A stretch of 45,063 nt of DNA, from contig CAYNTG010000011.1 in NCBI GenBank assembly GCA_964400105.1, forward strand, positions 1-45,063. Direction: 5' to 3'. The notes beneath the pieces were generated by a model that saw only the letters and a program-made list of their open reading frames with translations, ran no database searches and had not been told where the DNA came from. The position numbers and the translations under genes are program-made. Below, piece by piece: positions 32,351 through 40,721 of the stretch (positions are counted from its first letter, which is position 1; each line of letters opens with the position of its first letter). The stretch comes from CAYNTG01 sp964400105. Its GTDB lineage: Bacteria; UBP14; UBA6098.

Positions 32351-34288
32351 ATGCGTAAATTTCTTTTTCTTCTAATGCTAACATCCATCCCCATTTGCGC
32401 GCTTGGCGCATTCGTTGGCGTTATCGGGGTGAATTCCAACACGTTCTACCCATCGGAGGGACAGGCTTTGGAGCTGACCTATCAGGTCGGCGAGCAAATC
32501 GATCTGTCTTTGAGGGTCTTCGACCAGTTCGGGAACGTGCTCTACGAACAACCAGCCGCCCACGCGAAAGAGGGAACATACTCGTGGAGCTGGGGCTTCG
32601 AAATATCCCCGGGCAGATACCTCGACGACGGAACATACCGTTTAGCGCTTTCCAGCGTGGACGGCGCGTTCGAATACGATGCGGTTTTCTTCAACATTCT
32701 CTCGGTCGAAAAGCGCCAGCTTCCGCCCGTTGTGGAGTATGGCGATGTCGTGGTTCCGCGAGCCGAGGTCGATATTGCCGGTCAGCCTCGAACGAAGAGG
32801 ATGGACTATCGGTTCGGTTCGGGCTTTCGTTTTCGGATGTTCGGTTCTGTGAATGCTATGGGTTCGAGCGAGCAGCACGAGTATCCGTGGTCACGTTCCG
32901 AGGCGAATGTCACCACGATGTTCGACTGGCGCGACAAGCTTAAATCGGAGACCGTTTTCGGGCCGATATTCCACTCGCATAACCTTCCAGAAAGCGACCT
33001 CGAATCGCCGGTTAGGTCGGCGTATCTGTCTTACAAGCTCGCCGACCCGCTTTCGCTCGGCGTTTTTTACAAGAAGACTTTCGGCCTCTCTCAGGACCCG
33101 CTCAGGGTTTTCGCCGATTACAAACTGAGCCGGGAGCACTGGGGGTTGGAAGCCTCCGGCGACTATGGGATTATCGATTATTCAGTCCGCTATTACAACG
33201 CGAGCGATTCGGTCGCCCCGAATATCAATGTCGCTTATACTACGGTGAAGGCCGAGCTTTCCAAGAAATTCGAGTTGCGTTTTCATAACGCTATGAAATT
33301 CTACAGCGTAACCGAAGTGGATTCTCTATACGCGGTCGTGATAGATTCCGCAGGAGATACAACCCGCGAGAATTCGATCAACGCCGTGGCCGGGATCGAA
33401 CCGAGGTTTAAGGTCAACGAGAAATGGGAACTCAGAGGCGAATTCCTTTACGCGAACGATACTTACACGGAGGATTCGGATATCGCCTATCGTGTCGAAT
33501 CCCGTAATGCGCTCGGTTCATCCGGCAAATCGCTCGGTTACACGCAGTTGATAACCCATTATCAGGCCGTTGGCCGCGAATTCGGTGCGCAATGTGCGGA
33601 CATACCGAACGGGGCGGACAATCAGGGATTCGGATTGCTCGTCAATAATACAAAGCAATACGATGGTAATTTAATTAACCAGAGCACGGTCAGCCTCGGC
33701 TACGAACATTATCTGACGTTCGGATGGAAGAAGAAGCTCTCCGCCTTCAACGGGTCGATCGTTCTCAGCAGCCCCGACGATTTCTCCCTTCTTCTCAATG
33801 TCAACGCGCGAGACCCGGAGGCCGAGCCATCGACGGTGAGTCTATATGGCGCGGTCAGGTTCGCTCTTTCGGATAATGTAAAAATTCAGGTGCGCGACCA
33901 ACTCACCTCGATGCAGGACTACTCTACGAACAATATCAACTTACTTGGAACGTATTCGTGGGGATTACCGGCTACCGTCGCCCTCCTGGACGAATTTGAG
34001 ACCTCGTGCATTTACGAGCTTATAATGAGGGACTATGTCGCGGCGGCGCTGGACACAACGACGAATTACAATCGTATCGGGCTCGACAACCGGGTTGTGA
34101 TATTTGAAAAACTCAAACTTGGTCTTGTGACCTCGATGACGATTTCCACGGACTATACTCCGTTCAATATCTATTTCCGTGCCGATTATACAATGTTCGA
34201 GCTACTCACCGCGTATATATCACTGGGTTCGGAAACCTCGTGGGAAACGGAAAAACTGCTTAACCTCGGCCTCAGGCTGACCTTTTAA
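32351..34288 (+). CDS. Outer-membrane beta-barrel protein with N-terminal FlgD-like Ig domain
   Basis: A 645-residue exported protein. A signal peptide (FLFLLMLTSIPICALGA) leads into a FlgD-type Ig fold (about 25-120) with LTYQVGEQIDLSLRVFDQFG and YSWSWGFEISPGRYLDDGTYRL. The rest is a large barrel of amphipathic strands (for example LGVFYKKTFGL, FELRFHNAMKFYSV, LGYEHYLTFGWKKKLSAF, KLGLVTSMTIS), ending in Phe (LLNLGLRLTF). CGGAGGG precedes the ATG. It is the first gene of a three-gene operon with the TPR and DUF2135 proteins. I recognise no named family; it may be a channel or assembly platform for the third gene's product. Confidence 0.75.
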   Translation: MRKFLFLLMLTSIPICALGAFVGVIGVNSNTFYPSEGQALELTYQVGEQIDLSLRVFDQFGNVLYEQPAAHAKEGTYSWSWGFEISPGRYLDDGTYRLALSSVDGAFEYDAVFFNILSVEKRQLPPVVEYGDVVVPRAEVDIAGQPRTKRMDYRFGSGFRFRMFGSVNAMGSSEQHEYPWSRSEANVTTMFDWRDKLKSETVFGPIFHSHNLPESDLESPVRSAYLSYKLADPLSLGVFYKKTFGLSQDPLRVFADYKLSREHWGLEASGDYGIIDYSVRYYNASDSVAPNINVAYTTVKAELSKKFELRFHNAMKFYSVTEVDSLYAVVIDSAGDTTRENSINAVAGIEPRFKVNEKWELRGEFLYANDTYTEDSDIAYRVESRNALGSSGKSLGYTQLITHYQAVGREFGAQCADIPNGADNQGFGLLVNNTKQYDGNLINQSTVSLGYEHYLTFGWKKKLSAFNGSIVLSSPDDFSLLLNVNARDPEAEPSTVSLYGAVRFALSDNVKIQVRDQLTSMQDYSTNNINLLGTYSWGLPATVALLDEFETSCIYELIMRDYVAAALDTTTNYNRIGLDNRVVIFEKLKLGLVTSMTISTDYTPFNIYFRADYTMFELLTAYISLGSETSWETEKLLNLGLRLTF

Positions 34289-34300
34289 TTGGGGGGTAAT

Positions 34301-35422
34301 ATGACTATGAGAATATCATTCATCTGCATTTTAACGGTCGCCGCTCTTTGCGCGTCCATCATCGGTTCGCCTTCGGAGATCACTCTCAGGCTTTATGGCG
34401 AAGCGAACGAGCTTTATGAATCCGGCAAATTCGAGGAATCGCTCGAGGCATACGGAAGACTGGTCTATTTCGACGATTCGTTTGCGCACGGGTATTTTGG
34501 GATGGGCAACGCGTATTTCGCCCTCGGGGATTTCGTCAATGCCGCGAATAACTACGAGAACGCGACGAATCTCGACCCGGATTTCCATCAGGCTTTCGAA
34601 TGGTTAGGCCGCGCTCAGATCGAGCTCGACAATACGGATATGGCCGTCGAGGCCTGGGCAAAGGCATTCGAGATTACGAAGTCCGAGTATTATATTCAGC
34701 TCATCGAGAAGTTCAGCGGGCAGGTCACTTCATCGGTTTTTGGTGGGCAGAGCCAGATTTCGCTCGCGTTGGAGCTAAGCGAATCTTACGAGAGCCTTCC
34801 CGCCGCAGGGTTCAAAGAAAAACTCGGAAACTACCGCGACAGCGGGTCGCTCCCGGCAGAGGCTTATTATATATGGTTAAGCCGCGCCAATATCGCGAGC
34901 GGCAATATTGCCGAGGCTTTGAAGGATTGGAAAAAAGTCATAGATATTACCGGGTCGAAAATCTATCCTGAAGAACTCTATATCACGGATTATCCGGCCT
35001 TTCTCATCGAGGCGGACGGCGCACTTTCCGAAAAACCTAAATCGACCACCGCGCAGTTTTTCGTCGCGAGCCTTCTTCTCGCTCAGTCTGCCGAAATGGT
35101 CAGAAGTTACGGCCTTTTCGAGAAGGTATTGAACGATAAATCTTGGAAGTCAAAATTTTCGGAGGTCTATACATCGATGGCCACGATCCGTTACAAGCAG
35201 GGGAATTACGACGACGCGCTGGGGCTTATAGAAAAAGCCTTGAAACAAAATAGTAAGAACGGCGACGCATACGCGCTGCGAGGCGATATATACCTTTACA
35301 AGAAAAAAGATATGGCGAACGCTAAAGTCGCCTACGAAAAAGCGGTGTCGAATGAACCCGCAAATACGGAATACTACGACAGGCTCGATTTTATAACCCA
35401 TAAAATGGAGGTGGGGAAATGA
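34301..35422 (+). CDS. Exported TPR-repeat protein
   Basis: The 373-residue protein has a signal peptide (ISFICILTVAALCASIIGS), then TPR units at about 25-135 (LYGEANELYESGKFEESLEAY, GYFGMGNAYFALGDF, AFEWLGRAQIELDN) and again at about 290-355 (MATIRYKQGNYDDALGLIEK, AYALRGDIYLYKKKD). The middle is helical. It probably works in the periplasm or on the outer membrane as a scaffold. I chose the ATG at 34301 (GGGGGG just upstream); a TTG at 34289 directly at the previous stop is less likely. It overlaps the next gene by ATGA. Confidence 0.8.
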   Translation: MTMRISFICILTVAALCASIIGSPSEITLRLYGEANELYESGKFEESLEAYGRLVYFDDSFAHGYFGMGNAYFALGDFVNAANNYENATNLDPDFHQAFEWLGRAQIELDNTDMAVEAWAKAFEITKSEYYIQLIEKFSGQVTSSVFGGQSQISLALELSESYESLPAAGFKEKLGNYRDSGSLPAEAYYIWLSRANIASGNIAEALKDWKKVIDITGSKIYPEELYITDYPAFLIEADGALSEKPKSTTAQFFVASLLLAQSAEMVRSYGLFEKVLNDKSWKSKFSEVYTSMATIRYKQGNYDDALGLIEKALKQNSKNGDAYALRGDIYLYKKKDMANAKVAYEKAVSNEPANTEYYDRLDFITHKMEVGK

Positions 35423-38400
35423 GAAAGGCAATCTATCTATTTATAGTGTTATCTTTGCTGTTCGGTAGCCTAATGGCAGTGGAACCGGGAAGAGAAAAGT
35501 TGACCGAAGTCCCGACGCAAAGCGAAATCGAGAAATCGCTGACCAATTCGGACGCTCAGACCGCTTATGCCGACGCGTTGCAAAACTACAGCGATCAGCT
35601 AAACTACAATGGCAAGGCTGAAAGCCGCAAATTGGGGCAGGTTGTATTTACCGATATGGCCAACTCGCTTACCGGTTTGGGCGAAGCTGAGATTATCATA
35701 AGCCAATTATCGGGAGTTGGCTTTTCCCCTGGAATGGGTAATTTATTCGATGGTGTTGGGGCTGCATGTATTGTCATTCAGCTCGGTTTCGATATCGCCA
35801 ATGGAAACAACACTGGTGCGTTTTTCAATTTGGTAAAAAATACCACTTTCTGGTCGATCAACAAATGGGGATCGGCCGCATTGAAGGTCGCCGGCGTCGG
35901 GATAATCCTAATCGATTACACATTGAGTACATTTGCTTCGGGAATTCACGGCCAATACAACGAGTTCTGGTATAACAAATTACGAACAGAGATGTATAAG
36001 ATGAAAAACGCGGATTGGGATAGGGTGTTCGATAATTACAAAGGTGTCGGTATCAAAACCGAGGAGGACATCCATCAAGCGGTCCTGAATACCATGAATT
36101 CAAAATGGGACGAGGCGGTATTGAACGCCGGTTCCGGTGTTTACGCGGGTGTCGGCGGCGGAGCTACCGTCCCGAATATCGCAGTCCAGAATAATATTAT
36201 GGCCTCCTTTTACAAAGCAGAGCTTCATACGGTTCTGAAGGGGTATTTTTACGGCAGGAATATGCAGGCAAAAAGGAAGGCCGTCAATGGCGTTATAGCC
36301 CAATTTAAAAAATTCCAGACGATAGTGAACCGCGATATCATTTTCAAGGGTTGCGTCTATATCGACAATGAGGCTGCGGCGAATGCCGAGATCGAAATCG
36401 ACGACATCAAAACCACGACTGATGAGAAAGGTAGCTATACACTCAAAGTAACGCTCTTTTCTCTATTAAAACGTGAATTGTTGGACAAAGATAAAGACAA
36501 TAACGGCAAGGTTCCGCTCGAGGCTACCGTCCGGATTAACGACGAGGATGTTACCAAGACCGAGCTTATAAGGGTTACCAGTTCCACATCATACTTGAGT
36601 AAGAACTTCAACTTCGGAACGAAGCTCGTGCTTTCCGGTTCGGTCACGAACAAGGAAAACGGCGTTCCGGTCAAAGAGGGTAAGATTTCTCTTACGAACG
36701 GAGACGATGTCTATAAAGCCGATATCGCCGCCGGTTCGTATTCGATAGATGGCGTGAAGGTCGGCAAATATGACTACTTGATCGTAGCGAAGGGTTATGA
36801 GGATAGCGAAGGGGGTTTTGAGGTCGAGATGCCGGAAGGCGACAATCCTCAGTTCACCAAGGATTTTGTGCTTACGCCGCTGGATTTGGAAGTCTCGATT
36901 ACCGCGCCGACAAGCGGCGAGCGAATCGAGAACAACCTTAAACCAACGATATCGGGTAAGGCATTCGACGGGGAGATGGGCGTGCCGAGAGGCGATATAG
37001 CGTTCTCTATCGACGGCACGGTCATCAATTCATACGATTACGACGCGAGCAGCGGCGATATCACATATAATCCCCCGGACGATCTGGCCGAAACGAAAGA
37101 TAACAAAGGCGAACATAACGTTTCGCTCTCGGCGGTTCTGCTCGAGGGCGAGCCTCCCGAGGTGGCAACCTGTGACTTCGCGTGCGGTATTCCTCCCTAC
37201 ATTAATGCTTTTTCCCTCAATCCCGACTACGGCACCAGCCCCACGGAGACTGTCCTTTTTTCGGGTAGCTTCGGAGATAACGAAAGCGGGCCGGACCTCG
37301 ACGCTGTGGTATTAACGGTCAACGGTTCGGTAGTATCGCCGGACATAACAATGACCACCGAAAAAGTAGGGACATTCACATATTCACCCGACGATCCACC
37401 GGAGGGCACCGAAATCACAGCTCAATTGAAAGTCGTAGATTATGCCGGATTCGAGGTCGTTCAGTCTGCGGGTTTCTCCATTGCGGAAGCCGAGATCGAG
37501 ATGGTCGATGGAAGTTTCTATCACGACGATTCCCCGGGCAACGCCAACGGGTATATCAACTCGGGTGAAACGGTCGCGCTGTATTTCAACCTGAAGAATT
37601 TAGGGACGATGGCGGCGCAGAATGTCCGCGCGGTGGCCAATTCGGTATCGCCGTGGTTAAGTTTCACCAACCAGATGGTCGAATTTGGCACGATTCCCGG
37701 CGAAAGCGAAGCGGCGCCGAATAGCTCATTCCTCGTTCAAGTCAGCGGGAGTATCCCATTCCCGGAGGGCGGCGAACCGATCACTATACCGATTGATTTC
37801 GATGTTTATTGGGACCCGGACAAAACGACACGCATCGAAGCCGAACTAGTCGTATATCCGGATTTTGCGGTTGTCATCGATCCTATCGAAAGTCCCACGA
37901 TGGAGAGGGATGTTACGGTTACAGGCGTAGTTTCGGATCATGAGGTTACTACGGCTATGTTATCCATCAACGGTTCGAGCAGGACTATCGAGGTCTACGA
38001 CGGCGTGTTCTCGACGCCCGTATCGCTCGAATCCGGGGATAACGGAGTCAATATTATAAAGGTCTGGGCAACGAATGAACAGGGCGAACGCGCCGAGGAT
38101 GAAACCGAGGTAATAGCCCAAATACCCGATCAGATGCTCAAGGTTCGATTGACGTGGAACACCGGCGGAACCGATGTCGATCTTTGGGTCACGGACCCTA
38201 ACGGCGAGAGAGTCGGTTATAGCCACAAAAGATCGGCGATAGGCGGCTATCTCGACCACGACGATGTCAATGGATACGGCCCGGAAACGTTCACTCTCTT
38301 CACCGGCCCGGACGGGAATTACACTATCGAGGTCCATTATTATAGCGACCACGACAGCGAAAACGCGATAGCGTCCAGTTACACCGTATCGATAATAATT

Positions 38401-38682
38401 TACGAGGGAACCGACAACGAGGACCGCTTTTCGTCCGGTGGCGTTCTCGGCGATACCGGCGAATGGAATACGGTGGCGGTCGTAACCTTCCCGTATGGAC
38501 CCGGCCCGGTGGCGCGTCCGGGGTTTCGCGGAAGGCCTGGAGTTACCTTTGTGAATAAGAGCTTCAGGGATTCCGGACGTTTCTTACCGCCGAAACCCGG
38601 GGACTTAATCGAGACGAATGTTGGGAGATCGTTCGAGGCACCGTCAACGCAGATGGAAACTACGACTATAAACGCAGAATAA
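35419..38682 (+). CDS. Large surface protein with Ig-like repeats and a DUF2135 domain
   Basis: A 1087-residue exported protein. A signal peptide (AIYLFIVLSLLFGSLMA) is followed by an unusual helical, partly hydrophobic N-region (about 70-250, for example GVGAACIVIQLGFDIA and ALKVAGVGIILIDYTLS), then carboxypeptidase-regulatory-like and Ig-like beta repeats (about 305-690), a CARDB-like module (about 695-800, SPGNANGYINSGETVALYFN), another Ig module, and a DUF2135 domain (about 905-1000) with GTDVDLWVTDPNGERVGY, DDVNGYGPETFTL and GNYTIEVHYYS. No Por-type tail is seen. The C-terminus is Gly/Pro/Arg-rich. It overlaps the TPR gene by four bases and ends before a strong terminator. DUF2135 modules occur in secreted and surface proteins; the role here is unknown. 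Confidence 0.75.
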   Translation: MRKAIYLFIVLSLLFGSLMAVEPGREKLTEVPTQSEIEKSLTNSDAQTAYADALQNYSDQLNYNGKAESRKLGQVVFTDMANSLTGLGEAEIIISQLSGVGFSPGMGNLFDGVGAACIVIQLGFDIANGNNTGAFFNLVKNTTFWSINKWGSAALKVAGVGIILIDYTLSTFASGIHGQYNEFWYNKLRTEMYKMKNADWDRVFDNYKGVGIKTEEDIHQAVLNTMNSKWDEAVLNAGSGVYAGVGGGATVPNIAVQNNIMASFYKAELHTVLKGYFYGRNMQAKRKAVNGVIAQFKKFQTIVNRDIIFKGCVYIDNEAAANAEIEIDDIKTTTDEKGSYTLKVTLFSLLKRELLDKDKDNNGKVPLEATVRINDEDVTKTELIRVTSSTSYLSKNFNFGTKLVLSGSVTNKENGVPVKEGKISLTNGDDVYKADIAAGSYSIDGVKVGKYDYLIVAKGYEDSEGGFEVEMPEGDNPQFTKDFVLTPLDLEVSITAPTSGERIENNLKPTISGKAFDGEMGVPRGDIAFSIDGTVINSYDYDASSGDITYNPPDDLAETKDNKGEHNVSLSAVLLEGEPPEVATCDFACGIPPYINAFSLNPDYGTSPTETVLFSGSFGDNESGPDLDAVVLTVNGSVVSPDITMTTEKVGTFTYSPDDPPEGTEITAQLKVVDYAGFEVVQSAGFSIAEAEIEMVDGSFYHDDSPGNANGYINSGETVALYFNLKNLGTMAAQNVRAVANSVSPWLSFTNQMVEFGTIPGESEAAPNSSFLVQVSGSIPFPEGGEPITIPIDFDVYWDPDKTTRIEAELVVYPDFAVVIDPIESPTMERDVTVTGVVSDHEVTTAMLSINGSSRTIEVYDGVFSTPVSLESGDNGVNIIKVWATNEQGERAEDETEVIAQIPDQMLKVRLTWNTGGTDVDLWVTDPNGERVGYSHKRSAIGGYLDHDDVNGYGPETFTLFTGPDGNYTIEVHYYSDHDSENAIASSYTVSIIIYEGTDNEDRFSSGGVLGDTGEWNTVAVVTFPYGPGPVARPGFRGRPGVTFVNKSFRDSGRFLPPKPGDLIETNVGRSFEAPSTQMETTTINAE

Positions 38683-38774
38683 TAAAAAGTTCCGGTCTTA
38701 TGTTGTGTATTGTTGAACGAATTGAAATCCCACGGGTAACGTCCAGCCGCTGAACAGAAACAACTGTTTATAGT

Positions 38775-38805
38775 AAAACGGGCGACCATCGGTCGCCCGT
38801 TTTTT
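38775..38805. terminator. Terminator of the surface-module operon
   Basis: A perfect 13-base stem, AAAACGGGCGACC (38775-38787) with GGTCGCCCGTTTT (38791-38803), loop ATC, and a T-rich run after it (38800-38805). The gene at 38830 ends toward it on the other strand, so it may be bidirectional. The core closely matches the terminator at 145-176. Confidence 0.85.
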
Positions 38806-38829
38806 ATCACCCTGATCTGTTGGCAATGC

Positions 38830-40413
38830 TTATGTCACGATCTCGGCAAACTCGAATACAACACCTCTTGGCAATGTTTTCGCAAATTCACGCACCACTT
38901 CGATCGTTTCGATATATGTGTTATTATCCACTGCAAAAAAAGCGACGATACTCATCGCTGTTATACTCTTTTTTCCTAAATGCAGGTCGCCGATTTTTAC
39001 CCAATTATCCGGTATTTGTTGGAAACTTTCTTCGTATATCATTATCATATTGATGTCATATTTCTTAACTATTTCCCCAAGGCTCTCGGAACTATAACCG
39101 CCACTTTGCAAATTATCGAGAGCATCGACCGATGCGAGTCCCCACAAATCGAGAACATAATTGTCATTGCGATAAGACACATACCCGATATCGTTCACCG
39201 CAACCCTGCCCTCGTAGTAATCCGTGGCGAAACGGTGCATCTGGTATTGCTGTTCGTAAATATTCGCCGAAGCCGCGGGAGCCGTTACGATGCCCATGAA
39301 ATACGGAGAAGAAATCGCTAAAACCCAGATAAAAGAGGCGATAGCGAATCTCGGTATTCCGTTTTTCAAGCAGACATCGGCAATATGCTTTCTAAGGAAG
39401 AACAGCGCTCCGATCACGGATACTGTCCATATATATATTTCATACCTGTTATACCAGCCATTCCTCCCAACAAAAATATGGGCGATAATTCCCGCCGCTA
39501 TTACGAGTGCGAACAGCTTATCTCTTGAAATTATTTTTCTTTTCAGGGCCTGAGAAATAAAAAAAGCGGCGGCTATTATCAACAAAGCGCCCCTTGGATT
39601 CTGCCGGTTAGTTTGGAAATTTGCTAAAATCGAGCCGATACGACCGTGAGACGACATGACCGAGGATTTTGCTAAAACAGAATTTGGCAACGGTTCGAGT
39701 CCCAGGTTGACAAGAAAAAGAGAGAACGCCCCCATTATTGCGACAATTATCCCGGCAGCAATCAAGGACTTTGCCCTGTGCCCACGAATAAATAAATAGA
39801 TAAGAGCCGGAAATGAAACGGCCAGGTTCTCATAGCGAATCAAGGGCGAAACGATAATCACCAATAGAAGCCACATTGGCACCCGGTTTTCGCGCATTTC
39901 AAAAAGCAATCCCCACATCGTTAGAACGACGAGAAAGACCTGAATCGAATGCTCCATACCTGTTAAAATCAACCCTACGAGATTTATAGCCGGTATAAAC
40001 AGAACCAGGAGTATTCCGATTAGCCAGTTTCTCTCGACCGGTTCCATGTCCGTTTTCGGAAACAGGTAACACAGAATTTTCCAGAAAAAATATAGCGAGC
40101 CGATAGCCGCAAGGCAGTTAAGCAAAAATATGAAATAAACACCGAACGGCGAGCCAGCAAACGGCGCCAACAGGAACGGCCAGAGAATGCTCGATGAAGC
40201 TGCGGAGAATTCCTCGGTGTTGATACCGTAATGCCCTTCCATGATATTTTCTGCGAGCGCCAGATGGATATAGGGGTCGTCGAGCGTAAAAACCAGATGC
40301 CCCGAGTTGTATGTCAAAATGGTGAACAGTTCTACCAAAACAATGAGGAGCAAGAAGATGATACCTACCGCTAAAGGCCAACGCGCTTCTTTTATACCTC
40401 GTTCTCGATTCAT
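38830..40413 (-). CDS. Predicted GT-C-fold membrane glycosyltransferase
   Basis: A 527-residue polytopic inner-membrane protein with about 10-11 helices. After the first helix the external loop reads FTLDDPYIHLALAENI (Asp45-Asp46), the acidic pair expected for the catalytic site of lipid-linked-sugar (GT-C) glycosyltransferases such as PMT/ArnT-like enzymes. The following FSAASSSILWPFLLAPF is also typical of this group. The C-terminal 130 residues form a soluble domain (VNDIGYVSYRNDNYVLDLWG). I chose the ATG at 40413 because GAGGAG lies seven bases upstream; the ATG at 40440 adds nine residues without support. It stands alone. It may glycosylate a surface polymer or protein. Confidence 0.65.
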   Translation of the reverse strand: MNRERGIKEARWPLAVGIIFLLLIVLVELFTILTYNSGHLVFTLDDPYIHLALAENIMEGHYGINTEEFSAASSSILWPFLLAPFAGSPFGVYFIFLLNCLAAIGSLYFFWKILCYLFPKTDMEPVERNWLIGILLVLFIPAINLVGLILTGMEHSIQVFLVVLTMWGLLFEMRENRVPMWLLLVIIVSPLIRYENLAVSFPALIYLFIRGHRAKSLIAAGIIVAIMGAFSLFLVNLGLEPLPNSVLAKSSVMSSHGRIGSILANFQTNRQNPRGALLIIAAAFFISQALKRKIISRDKLFALVIAAGIIAHIFVGRNGWYNRYEIYIWTVSVIGALFFLRKHIADVCLKNGIPRFAIASFIWVLAISSPYFMGIVTAPAASANIYEQQYQMHRFATDYYEGRVAVNDIGYVSYRNDNYVLDLWGLASVDALDNLQSGGYSSESLGEIVKKYDINMIMIYEESFQQIPDNWVKIGDLHLGKKSITAMSIVAFFAVDNNTYIETIEVVREFAKTLPRGVVFEFAEIVT

Positions 40414-40546
40414 AATTTGCTCCTCGACAAAAACCACCATTGAATTTTGGAAAATATAGGATAATCCGGCGAAATTTGCAAATGGAATTCTCGACGAAGT
40501 TGTCGGTTAAAGGGACATGGTAACCCCACCTGTTTTAAAATATAAT

Positions 40547-40602
40547 GGAGATTGCCACGTCTCTTTGTTCCACTACGGGTCTAAGGACATCGCAATGACG
40601 GG
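40547..40602. repeat. Degenerate inverted repeat, ATTGCCACGTC...GACATCGCAAT type
   Basis: Starts GGAGATTGCCACGTC and ends GACATCGCAATGACGGG, so ATTGC and GCAAT pair near the ends. Similar intergenic sequences are common in environmental genomes by my recollection, but only one copy is present here, so the repeat status is inferred. Confidence 0.4.
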
Positions 40603-40647
40603 TTAATTTCTCGTTTTCTGTTAAAAATCACAATCTCTATTATTGAA

Positions 40648-40675
40648 TTGAATTTTCGTTATTAGTGGATATACT
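40648..40675 (+). promoter_or_regulatory. Probable sigma-70-type promoter of the C25 protease gene
   Basis: TTGAAT (40648-40653), 16 bases, TATACT (40670-40675). The start point would lie about 40 bases before the GTG at 40722, which has AAGGAG at 40708-40713. Confidence 0.55.
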
Positions 40676-40721
40676 TTTCTTATTGTATTGAATTTAGCAA
40701 TCTCGACAAGGAGAATAGACC

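Larger units (their letters stand above)
40414..40721. other. Intergenic region between divergent glycosyltransferase and protease genes
   Basis: It holds a degenerate inverted repeat (40547-40602), a sigma-70-type promoter for the protease (40648-40675) and the AAGGAG (40708-40713) of that gene. No coding sequence is seen. Confidence 0.6.
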
